Assembly: GCF_036898465.1 (NCBI RefSeq)
Contig: NZ_JARUMJ010000001.1
Location: 3,968,001-4,032,000, forward strand
Direction of reading: 5' to 3'
DNA length: 64,000 bases
DNA from: Streptomyces sp. B21-105
Lineage (GTDB): Bacteria; Actinomycetota; Actinomycetes; Streptomycetales; Streptomycetaceae
In this document: positions 25,952-32,503 of the stretch, piece after piece
Layout: the number at the start of each line of letters is the position of its first letter
Position numbering within the stretch: the stretch's first letter is position 1
The notes under the pieces: generated by a model
Seen by the model: the letters and a program-made list of their open reading frames with translations, nothing else
The model's database searches: none
What the model was told of the DNA's origin: nothing
Translations under genes and position numbers: made by a program

Positions 25952-26778
25952 CTGATGTGACGCCCTCGCCCGACCTGACGGCCTCCCCCGACGGGCCGGC
26001 CTCCCCCGACGGGCCGGCCTCCCTCGACGGGCCGGCCTCCCTCGAGGTGGCCGGTCTGGCCTTCGCCTACCCCGACGGCCACCAGGCCCTGTTCGGCGTG
26101 GACTTCTCCGTCGCGCGCGGGGAGCGGGTCGCGCTGCTCGGACCGAACGGCGCCGGCAAGACGACGCTCGTGCTGCACCTCAACGGCATCCTGACCGGCG
26201 GAACCGGCGCCGTGACGGTGGCCGGACTGCCCGTGGGCAAGCGGCACCTGGCCGAGATCCGGCGCAAGGTCGGCATCGTCTTCCAGGACCCGGACGACCA
26301 GCTGTTCATGCCGACCGTCCGCGAGGACGTGGCGTTCGGACCGGCGGCGGCCGGACTGAAGGGGGCTGCCCTCGAGGCGCGGGTCGACCACGCGCTCGCG
26401 CAGGTCGGCATGGCGGAGTTCAAGGACCGTCCGCCGCACCATCTCTCCTTCGGGCAGCGGCGCAGGGTGGCCGTCGCGACGGTCCTCGCGATGGAGCCGG
26501 AGATCCTCGTCCTGGACGAGCCGTCCTCCAACCTCGACCCCGCCTCGCGCCGCGAACTGGCCGACATCCTGCGGGCGTTGGACGTCACGGTGCTGATGGT
26601 CACGCACGACCTGCCGTACGCCCTGGAGCTCTGCCCGCGCGCCCTGATCCTCAGCGAGGGCGTGATCGCGGCGGACGGCCCGACGGGCGAGCTGCTCGCC
26701 GACGACACCCTCATGCGCGCCCACCGGCTGGAGCTGCCCTTCGGGTTCGACCCGCGCTCCGCGACAATGGGCGCGTGA
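25948..26778 (+). CDS. cbiO: ECF transporter ATPase CbiO
   Basis: The 276-residue ATPase has Walker A GPNGAGKTT, Q-loop FQDPDDQLF, signature LSFGQRRR, Walker B ILVLDEPSSNLD and H-loop MVTHDL. GTG at 25948 overlaps the cbiQ stop (GTGA), with GGGA at suitable distance; ATG 25939 is an alternative. Before the cassette there is a 30-residue low-complexity leader made of PDGPAS/LDGPAS repeats coded by 15-base tandem units (about 25978-26045), which is unusual for CbiO and probably unstructured. Confidence 0.92.
   Translation: MTDVTPSPDLTASPDGPASPDGPASLDGPASLEVAGLAFAYPDGHQALFGVDFSVARGERVALLGPNGAGKTTLVLHLNGILTGGTGAVTVAGLPVGKRHLAEIRRKVGIVFQDPDDQLFMPTVREDVAFGPAAAGLKGAALEARVDHALAQVGMAEFKDRPPHHLSFGQRRRVAVATVLAMEPEILVLDEPSSNLDPASRRELADILRALDVTVLMVTHDLPYALELCPRALILSEGVIAADGPTGELLADDTLMRAHRLELPFGFDPRSATMGA
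25978..26045 (+). repeat. 15-bp tandem repeat inside the cbiO leader
   Basis: Four adjacent imperfect units with the core GACGGGCCGGCCTCC code for repeated (P/L)DGPAS in frame before the ABC domain. Unit length is a multiple of three, so copy-number change would not break the gene. Confidence 0.7.
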
Positions 26779-27245
26779 CTGACGAGGAAACCGCCGCCGA
26801 CCGCTCGCTGCTGCTCCTCGACGAGCAGCTGTGCTTCGCGCTGTACGCGGCCCAGCGCGCGGTGACGGCCGCCTACCGGCCGCTGCTGGACGAGCTGGGC
26901 CTGACCTACCCGCAGTACCTGGTGCTGCTGGTGCTGTGGGAGCGCGGCGAGACGAGGGTCAAGGACCTGGCGTCGGCGCTGCGGCTGGACTACGGCACGA
27001 TGTCGCCGCTGCTGAAGCGCCTGGAGGCGGCGGGGCTGGTGCGCCGGGAGCGCTCGGCGCAAGACGAGCGCTCGGTCCTGGTGGCGTGCACCGGCCCCGG
27101 CGAGGAGCTGAAGGGGCGTGCGGAGCGCGTCCCCGGGGCGCTGCTGGCGTCGACGGGGCTGGAGACGGCGGAGGTCGCGCGGCTGCGCGACGAGCTGTGG
27201 GGCCTCGCGGAGCGGGCGCACCCGACGGCGGAGCGGGCCCGCTAG
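26775..27245 (+). CDS. ohrR: OhrR-type MarR-family organic-peroxide sensor repressor
   Basis: The 156-residue winged-helix protein matches OhrR closely: LLDEQLCFALYAAQR with the peroxide-sensing Cys20, PLLDELGLTYPQYLVLLVLWE, and LDYGTMSPLLKRLEAAGLVRRERSAQDERSV for the wing. Oxidation of Cys20 releases DNA. Its GTG overlaps the cbiO stop (GTGA), so peroxide sensing is transcriptionally joined to metal import. The ohr gene follows 146 bases later with its own operator-like sequences. Confidence 0.92.
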   Translation: MTDEETAADRSLLLLDEQLCFALYAAQRAVTAAYRPLLDELGLTYPQYLVLLVLWERGETRVKDLASALRLDYGTMSPLLKRLEAAGLVRRERSAQDERSVLVACTGPGEELKGRAERVPGALLASTGLETAEVARLRDELWGLAERAHPTAERAR

Positions 27246-27333
27246 TACCGGCCCTGTCCGGCCGGCCGGACAGCTCCGCGGCCCCACACAGAGTTACCGC
27301 GGGTTACTTGCCCCTGCCCCGGACACGCCTACC

Positions 27334-27361
27334 TACCGGCCGGTACCTTGTGCACGATGTA
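27334..27361. promoter_or_regulatory. candidate OhrR operator upstream of ohr
   Basis: A perfect 12-bp palindrome TACCGGCCGGTA (27334-27345) overlaps a second dyad TACCTTGTGCACGATGTA (27344-27361). The second has TAC...GTA ends like OhrR sites. Both lie 31-58 bases before the ohr GTG start. Confidence 0.5.
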
Positions 27362-27391
27362 ATCGGGGAAGATGTTTGGGGAGGGACCGCC

Positions 27392-27895
27392 GTGACAGAG
27401 GGCGCCGCAGTCGGCACGACGACCGAGACCGCCGGGGCGAACGAGGCCGCCGGGACGAACGGCATCGCCGACACCCGGCCGACGAAGATCATGTACGTCG
27501 CCGAGGCCACCGCGCACGGGGGCCGCGACGGGTTCGTGACCAGTCAGGACGGCCAGATCGAACTGAAGGTGGCGATGCCGCCGCAGCTGGGCGGCGACGG
27601 CAACGGCACCAACCCGGAGCAGCTCTTCGCGGCCGGCTACAGCTCCTGCTTCCACAACGCGCTGATCCTGGTCGGCAACCGGGCGGGCTACGACCTCGCG
27701 GGGTCGACGGTGGCGGCCAAGGTCGGGATCGGCCCCAACAGCAGCAAGGGCTACGGGCTCGCGGTGGCGCTCAGCGTCTCGCTCCCCGTCCTGGACCCGG
27801 GCCTCGCGGAGAAGCTGGTCGCCGCGGCGCACCAGGTGTGCCCGTACTCGAACGCCACCCGCGGCAACATCGACGTAACGATCCTTCTCGGCTGA
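27392..27895 (+). CDS. ohr: organic hydroperoxide reductase Ohr
   Basis: The 167-residue OsmC/Ohr-family thiol peroxidase reduces fatty-acid and other organic hydroperoxides. Catalytic cysteines are C86 (AGYSSCFHNAL) and C150 (HQVCPYSNATRGNI). The start at GTG 27392 has GGGAGGG six bases upstream. Ohr proteins are usually about 140 residues; the extra 27 N-terminal residues are Thr/Ala/Gly-rich and probably disordered, so a later start near the residue 33 region is possible but lacks a better signal. Confidence 0.9.
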   Translation: MTEGAAVGTTTETAGANEAAGTNGIADTRPTKIMYVAEATAHGGRDGFVTSQDGQIELKVAMPPQLGGDGNGTNPEQLFAAGYSSCFHNALILVGNRAGYDLAGSTVAAKVGIGPNSSKGYGLAVALSVSLPVLDPGLAEKLVAAAHQVCPYSNATRGNIDVTILLG

Positions 27896-27940
27896 CGTGG
27901 CGCAGGAATCACAGGCTCGCCCCGGGCGTTCCCCGAGGAG

Positions 27941-27972
27941 TTGAAGGCGATGTGACGTCGCTTGAAGGCGAT
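27941..27972. repeat. two TTGAAGGCGAT copies spaced 21 bp, upstream of the serine hydrolase gene
   Basis: Exact 11-bp copies at 27941-27951 and 27962-27972 have a period of two helical turns, as expected for a tandem operator. They lie 21-52 bases before the start at 27993. A single further copy occurs at 16985-16995, about 90 bases before the start of the zinc-ribbon gene. Confidence 0.55.
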
Positions 27973-27992
27973 CTGCGAGAGGGCGTGCGGGC

Positions 27993-29153
27993 GTGGACGT
28001 GAACGGTGCGGTGGCCGAGGGCTTCGAGCCGGTCCGGGAGGCGTTCGCACGGAACTTCGAGGTCCTCGGCGACCGGGGCGCGGCGGTCGCCGTCTACCGG
28101 GACGGCCGCAAGGTCGTCGACCTCTGGGGCGGCACGAAGGACGTCGACGGCACGGCCCCCTGGGAGCGGGACACCGCCCAGATCGTGCGCTCGGCGACCA
28201 AGGGCGTGGTCGCCGCCGGCCTCCTGCTGCTGCACCAGCGCGGCGAGCTGGACCTGGACGCGCCGGTGGGAACGTACTGGCCCGAGTACAAGGCGGCCGG
28301 CAAGGAGCGCACCCTCGTGCGGCACGTCCTCGCGCACCGCGCGGGCGTGCCGGTCCTCGACCGGCCGCTGACGCCCGCCGAGGCCACCGACCCCGACCTC
28401 GGCGCGGCGGCGGTCGCGGCGCAGGCGCCGGCCTGGGAGCCCGGGACGGATCACGGCTACCACGCGCAGACCTACAGCTGGCTGACGGGCGAGCTGGTGC
28501 GGCGGATCACCGGACGGCCGGTCGGCGAGTGGATCGCCGACGAGATCGCCGGGCCGGTCGGCGCCGACCTGTGGCTCGGACTGCCGGCGGCACGGGGCGG
28601 GCGTGCGGGGCGCGTGGGGAAGGTGGCGGCCCCGGCGCAGACCGGCGCGCTGAAGACCCGGCCCAAGCCCGCCGTCACCGCCGCCTACGCCGATCCGGCC
28701 TCCCTCACCCGCCGCGCCTTCGCCGCGATCACCCCGCTGCCCGACGAGAACGACGCCGCGTACCGGGCCGCCGCCCTGCCCGCCTCCAACGGCATCGCGA
28801 CCGCCGACGGCCTGGCCCGCTTCTACGCGTCGCTGATCGGCGAGGTGGAGGGCGGGGTGCGGCTGCTGCGGCCGGAGACGGTGGAACTGGCGCGCGGCGA
28901 GCAGTCGTCGGGGCCGGACCGGGTCCTGGTGGTGCACACCCGGTTCGGCCTCGGCCCGATGCTGCACGGCGCAGCCTCCCCGCTGCTGTCCCCCCGCGCC
29001 TTCGGCCACCCGGGCCGCGGCGGCGCCCTCGGCCTCGCCGACCCCGAGTCGGGGATCGCCTTCGCCTATGTCACCAACGGTTTCCGATCGAGCGTGACGG
29101 CGGACCCGCGGGCACAGGCGCTGCTCCGGGCACTGCGGACGGCGATGGCGTGA
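27993..29153 (+). CDS. beta-lactamase-fold serine hydrolase/esterase
   Basis: The 386-residue protein belongs to the class C beta-lactamase-like/esterase family (EstB type). The nucleophile motif is SATK (IVRSATKGVVAAGLLLL, about residue 68), followed by YHAQTYSWLTGELVRR with the likely general-base Tyr, and GHPGRGGALG near the C terminus in place of a KTG box. No signal peptide is seen, so it is probably a cytoplasmic esterase or carboxypeptidase-like hydrolase. Substrate is unknown. Confidence 0.85.
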   Translation: MDVNGAVAEGFEPVREAFARNFEVLGDRGAAVAVYRDGRKVVDLWGGTKDVDGTAPWERDTAQIVRSATKGVVAAGLLLLHQRGELDLDAPVGTYWPEYKAAGKERTLVRHVLAHRAGVPVLDRPLTPAEATDPDLGAAAVAAQAPAWEPGTDHGYHAQTYSWLTGELVRRITGRPVGEWIADEIAGPVGADLWLGLPAARGGRAGRVGKVAAPAQTGALKTRPKPAVTAAYADPASLTRRAFAAITPLPDENDAAYRAAALPASNGIATADGLARFYASLIGEVEGGVRLLRPETVELARGEQSSGPDRVLVVHTRFGLGPMLHGAASPLLSPRAFGHPGRGGALGLADPESGIAFAYVTNGFRSSVTADPRAQALLRALRTAMA

Positions 29154-29162
29154 CGGCGACGT

Positions 29163-29450
29163 CTACACGTTGATCGAGTGCGACGTCCGTCCCGAGGCGT
29201 CGTCGATCTCGGTGTGCGCCTTGGTCAGCAGCTGCATGGCGATGTCGTTGAGCGCCCGGGCGCCGGCGATCTCCTCGCCGACCCGTGGCTGGTCGGCGTC
29301 CACGGTGTGCCGGCTGGCGTGGCCCTGGGACCGCACCTCGGTCCCGTCGGGCAGCCGTACCAGCGCGGCCGCGCGCGTGTGCCGGTCGTTTTCCTCGAAC
29401 TCCAGCTCGACATGCCAGCCGACTGCGGTGCGCGTTGCGGTGCGGGTCAT
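29163..29450 (-). CDS. DUF1876 domain protein
   Basis: The 95-residue protein starts at ATG 29450 with GGAGGTGAC upstream. MTRTATRTAVGWHVELEFEE, TRAAALVRLPDGTEVRSQGHA and a short C-terminal helix match DUF1876, a small actinobacterial domain that looks like a dsRBD-type or similar alpha-beta fold; function unknown. It converges with the serine hydrolase gene at a 9-base gap. Confidence 0.82.
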   Translation of the reverse strand: MTRTATRTAVGWHVELEFEENDRHTRAAALVRLPDGTEVRSQGHASRHTVDADQPRVGEEIAGARALNDIAMQLLTKAHTEIDDASGRTSHSINV

Positions 29451-29665
29451 GACGGTCACCTCCGAAGCCTCTGCTTCCAGGGTGCTCCTCGGAGCGGGCG
29501 ACCGCACCCAGCGGGCGGCCCGCGCCGCTCGTAGCCCCGTCGGCTCAGCAGGCGCATGCCGTCCGGCACGGCGACGCCGACCGCCTTCAACCGAAGCCGT
29601 CACGATCGCCCGCCGTGCCGGCCTGCCGCCCTCACCCTGCTGCTCCGTGCGGCACGCGCACCGTC

Positions 29666-30937
29666 CTACCGTTGCGCAGGAACAGCCTCGGCGACCGACG
29701 CCGGGACCACTCGCCTGCCGATCACCGGAACGGGGCCATTCCTGTCGTGACGGTCCTTGCCGAAGCGGAGGTCTTTCAGTCGCATGGCCGGGCGTTCGAC
29801 GAGGTGCCAGGACGCAACGGCGAACAGCAGGGTGACGACCAGGGTCAGGGAAAGATAGGCAGGCATACCCCACCGGTTGTAGCCGAGCATGGCAAGAGTC
29901 TGCTGGACGAGAAAGCCGTATATGTAAATTCCGTACGAGTAGTCGTTGCGGGCACCGACGCGCCGGAAGGAAGCGGGCAGGCGGATGGCGAGCCACACCA
30001 AGAGGTAGGCGAAGGCCGGAATGCCCACTGTGAAGAGGTAGCCGTAGTGGAGACTGCCGAGCAGGACGGCCAGGGAAGCGAAGCCCAAGGGATCGCTGAC
30101 AGGTATCCGTTCGCGATAGACCTCGATGAGCGCGCCCAGGGCGAAGGCGAAACCGAGATAGATGACGAATGACGTGCCGAACGGCGCGAAGGGGAAAATG
30201 TGGATGTCTTGCAGGTAGCGGGCATCGTACGGGCCGGCCCAGTAGCGGCCCGTGCTTGCCTGACGTACGACCAACCAACCGAGCACCACCGTTATCAGCA
30301 AGACGGCTCGGCGGGCCCGCGTCAGGATGCCGGCGAATGCGAGGGTGGCCACGGCGAGGTAGCAGAGGAATTCATACCGCAGACTCCACAGCGCCCCGTT
30401 GAAGGCTGTGTTGTGGACCTGGCCGGCTGAGCGCGCACGGGTCATTATGTCTGCTACGTCATATTGGTTCGTCGAGACGGCCCAGTTGACCCGTATGTAG
30501 TCGAGTGGGCCGCGGGGTCCGTTGAAGCCGTTGAGCGTGGAGTGGACACGCCAGTACAGGTACGGGGCTATGACGAAGGCGGCGACCAGAAGGCAAACCC
30601 AGAACCCCGGCAGGATGCGCAGGACCCGGTGCCAGAGGAAGCGGCCGACAGGGAGGCGGCCACCGCTGCGAGTGACGAGGATCCCGGAGAGCACGAAAAA
30701 GCCGTAGACCGCGAGTTTGCCGAGGTCGGCCTGGCCTCCACTGAAACTGTGAAGGTATTCCTTCCCGCCGTAGCCGAGGACGCGGGCGTGCGATAGGACC
30801 ACGGCCAGCGCCAGGCACAGCCTCAGCAGGCCCAGGCTGTTGTTGCGGCCGGTGAGCAGCTCACCGACGCTGCCGTGGGACCAGCGCAGCGTGAAATCGC
30901 CAGGCATGAGATTCCCTGATTTTGTTGAGACAGTCAT
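29666..30937 (-). CDS. acyltransferase-3 family membrane O-acyltransferase
   Basis: The 423-residue protein has about ten TM helices and the OafA-like layout: SLGLLRLCLALAVVLSHA at the start (the His in LSHA is the expected catalytic residue), YGFFVLSGILVTRS, RFLWHRVLRILPGFW, NGALWSLRYEFLCYL, and YSYGIYIYGFLVQQ. Such enzymes acylate surface polysaccharides, lipids or secondary metabolites. Codon use is less GC3-biased than its neighbours and it sits next to an IS remnant, suggesting transfer. The gene has no obvious operon partner. Confidence 0.88.
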   Translation of the reverse strand: MTVSTKSGNLMPGDFTLRWSHGSVGELLTGRNNSLGLLRLCLALAVVLSHARVLGYGGKEYLHSFSGGQADLGKLAVYGFFVLSGILVTRSGGRLPVGRFLWHRVLRILPGFWVCLLVAAFVIAPYLYWRVHSTLNGFNGPRGPLDYIRVNWAVSTNQYDVADIMTRARSAGQVHNTAFNGALWSLRYEFLCYLAVATLAFAGILTRARRAVLLITVVLGWLVVRQASTGRYWAGPYDARYLQDIHIFPFAPFGTSFVIYLGFAFALGALIEVYRERIPVSDPLGFASLAVLLGSLHYGYLFTVGIPAFAYLLVWLAIRLPASFRRVGARNDYSYGIYIYGFLVQQTLAMLGYNRWGMPAYLSLTLVVTLLFAVASWHLVERPAMRLKDLRFGKDRHDRNGPVPVIGRRVVPASVAEAVPAQR

Positions 30938-31226
30938 TCAATAGGCCAAGCGAGCCAACGGTATCCTGCTTCATCGCGGGAGCCGCACGGCGACGGGCGG
31001 GCGCAGCGGAGCCGGGAGACATGTGCCTCGCACTGTGCGCCGACCAGCCGCCCGAATGGCACTGATGCTCCGTCACTGCCGGTCTTCTGTAGGTTCGCTG
31101 ACCCCTGGTAGGACTGGGGCAGTTCGTTGTAATGGTGCGTGTCCTGCGGACAGAGTGTGATGTTGACCTCATGTGTTCAGCCGGGAAGGTGAGCTGACGC
31201 CCTGACAGCACAAGGGCGCCTCCCAT
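30938..31226. other. low-GC intergenic stretch with decayed sequence
   Basis: I see no convincing gene in these 289 bases. GC is lower than average near 30938-30960 and 31090-31175, and the stretch leads into the IS1380-type remnant, so it may be part of a decayed mobile element. It should also carry the acyltransferase promoter. Confidence 0.4.
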
Positions 31227-31279
31227 TTGCGACGGTCTGGACTGTCCAGATCAAAACCGTCGTCAGGGAGAGGCGCCCT
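31213..31279. repeat. 67-bp nested palindrome
   Basis: Three nested inverted repeats share nearly one centre: outer AGGGCGCCTCCC/GGGAGAGGCGCCCT (31213-31224, 31266-31279), middle GACGGT/ACCGTC (31231-31236, 31256-31261), and inner TCTGGAC/GTCCAGA (31236-31242, 31244-31250). It could form one long hairpin and overlaps the IS1380-type remnant. Confidence 0.75.
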
Positions 31280-31553
31280 CGGAGGGAAAGTCACCAGCTG
31301 GGACAGTCGGCTCGCGGGGCGGGCCGACGGCAGGAATCTGGTCGGGCAGGCGGGCGTCGTGCTGCTGCGGAAGGTCGCCGACCGGCTCGGTCGTGCCCAC
31401 GCGCCGGCCGCCGCGCTTCGCGTGGGCAGCGGGCCGGGACGGTGGGACCGCGACCCCTGTCCGGTCTCCGACACCGGCTGGGCCGTCGACACCGCGGACG
31501 AGCGGGCCATCGCCCTGCTGCCAGAGAAGGTGTACATCACCTTCACCGGCTGA
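31227..31553 (+). pseudogene. truncated IS1380-type transposase remnant
   Basis: The frame reads GRGALGGKVTSWDSRLAGRA and then DGRNLVGQAGVVLLRKVADRLG, which resembles the N terminus of IS1380-family transposases (WD.RL..RADG..LV.HAGVVLLR.LADR.GL). After about 80 residues similarity stops and an unrelated 30-residue end follows, with no DDE domain. No terminal inverted repeats enclosing a full element are visible. The open frame is probably not expressed. Confidence 0.6.
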
Positions 31554-31560
31554 GCACGGG

Positions 31561-31619
31561 CCGCGGGCGGACCCGCGGCATGACACGGCGACGCGCCCGC
31601 CCCGGAAGGGGTCGGGCGC
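31561..31619. terminator. two hairpins beyond the lamin-tail gene
   Basis: A perfect CCGCGGG-CGGA-CCCGCGG hairpin (31561-31578) and a second with GCGCCCG/CGGGCGC arms (31593-31619) lie just beyond the stop of the minus-strand gene 31641-32195. Confidence 0.55.
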
Positions 31620-31640
31620 GCCGCGCGCGGTGGGACCGGA

Positions 31641-32195
31641 TCAGCGGTGGTCGTTGCCGTGGTGACGGTCGTTGCCGTGGTGACGGTCGTTGCCGTGGTG
31701 ACGGTCGTTGCCGTGGCGGTCGTTGCCGTGGTGACGGTTGTGGCCCCACGACTCCTGGTCCACCTGGCGGCGGTGGTCGTCACGCAGGGTGGCGGTGCCG
31801 GCGCGGTTGTCCCACACCTCGCGACGGCGGTCCTGGTACAGGTCGCTGCGGGTGTCGCGGCCCACGCCGGTGTGGACGCGGACCGTGGCGCGCGGGGCCA
31901 GCCGGTAGTGGCGGAACGTGTACTTGTCGCCGCGGTTGTCGGAGAGCGTCCACCCGTCCATGTTCACGGAGTGACGGGTGGTGTTGGTGAGCTCCACCCA
32001 CTCCTTGTTCAGGGAGAAGGCCGAGCGGTCGTCCCGACCCGGTGCGTCGTAGTGCACGGCGCTGATCTCCACCTGCGGCCGGCTCGGACGCGAGGCTGCG
32101 GTGGCCGACGCCGGCAGTGTCGCCGCCCCGGTCACAGCGGCGGCGACGATCGCGACGGCGGTGAGACGACGGGCGGAAACAGAGGAAACGGACAC
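31641..32195 (-). CDS. secreted lamin-tail-domain protein with His-rich repeat tail
   Basis: The 184-residue protein has a signal peptide (to about residue 33, ASATA), one lamin-tail (LTD) domain at about 40-120 (VEISAVHYDAPGRDD, NKEWVELTNTTRHSVNMDGWTLSD, YTFRHYRLAPRATVRVHTG) and a C-terminal tail of HHGNDR repeats coded by 18-base units (31645-31735). The tail could bind metal ions or nucleic acid. LTD proteins in bacteria are often extracellular and linked to nucleases; no nuclease is adjacent. Confidence 0.85.
   Translation of the reverse strand: MSVSSVSARRLTAVAIVAAAVTGAATLPASATAASRPSRPQVEISAVHYDAPGRDDRSAFSLNKEWVELTNTTRHSVNMDGWTLSDNRGDKYTFRHYRLAPRATVRVHTGVGRDTRSDLYQDRRREVWDNRAGTATLRDDHRRQVDQESWGHNRHHGNDRHGNDRHHGNDRHHGNDRHHGNDHR
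31645..31735 (-). repeat. 18-bp tandem repeat coding (HHGNDR)n
   Basis: About five adjacent units, with one shortened unit (HGNDR only), code for the His/Asn/Asp-rich tail of the lamin-tail protein. The unit is in frame, so length variation would be tolerated. Confidence 0.8.
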
Positions 32196-32440
32196 AAGGT
32201 CTCCTTGCTTGGTGCGGTGTGCGGCCCCTCGGCCGCAGAACCAGAGTGACCCAGCCGGCCCGTCCCAAGTGGCTCAATACCGCTGCACGTTACGAATCAT
32301 GCACATTCCGGTGACAGTAGCCTTCCATGTCCATCTATGTCCTGAAGGCGCCGGACCCGTTGGGGCACCGGCCCCGTCCGGCCCGAGCACGGGAGGCCGT
32401 CACCCGATAGTGGGTCACGACCGGAAGCGCGCATAAAAGG
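32196..32440. other. intergenic region upstream of the lamin-tail gene
   Basis: No gene is evident. The part nearest 32195 should carry the promoter of the minus-strand lamin-tail gene; I cannot pick a convincing -10/-35 pair. The region near 32280-32330 is lower in GC than the surroundings. Confidence 0.4.
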
Positions 32441-32480
32441 GCCGGTGAGGGCGCCCCGTCCCCACGGAGCCCTCACCGGC
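32441..32480 (-). terminator. intrinsic terminator of the MMPL gene
   Basis: A perfect 12-bp stem GCCGGTGAGGGC/GCCCTCACCGGC (32441-32452, 32469-32480), followed on the minus strand by CCTTTT, lies 23 bases beyond the MMPL stop. Confidence 0.85.
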
Positions 32481-32503
32481 GGTCTTTCAGGCGGTCCGAC
32501 GCG

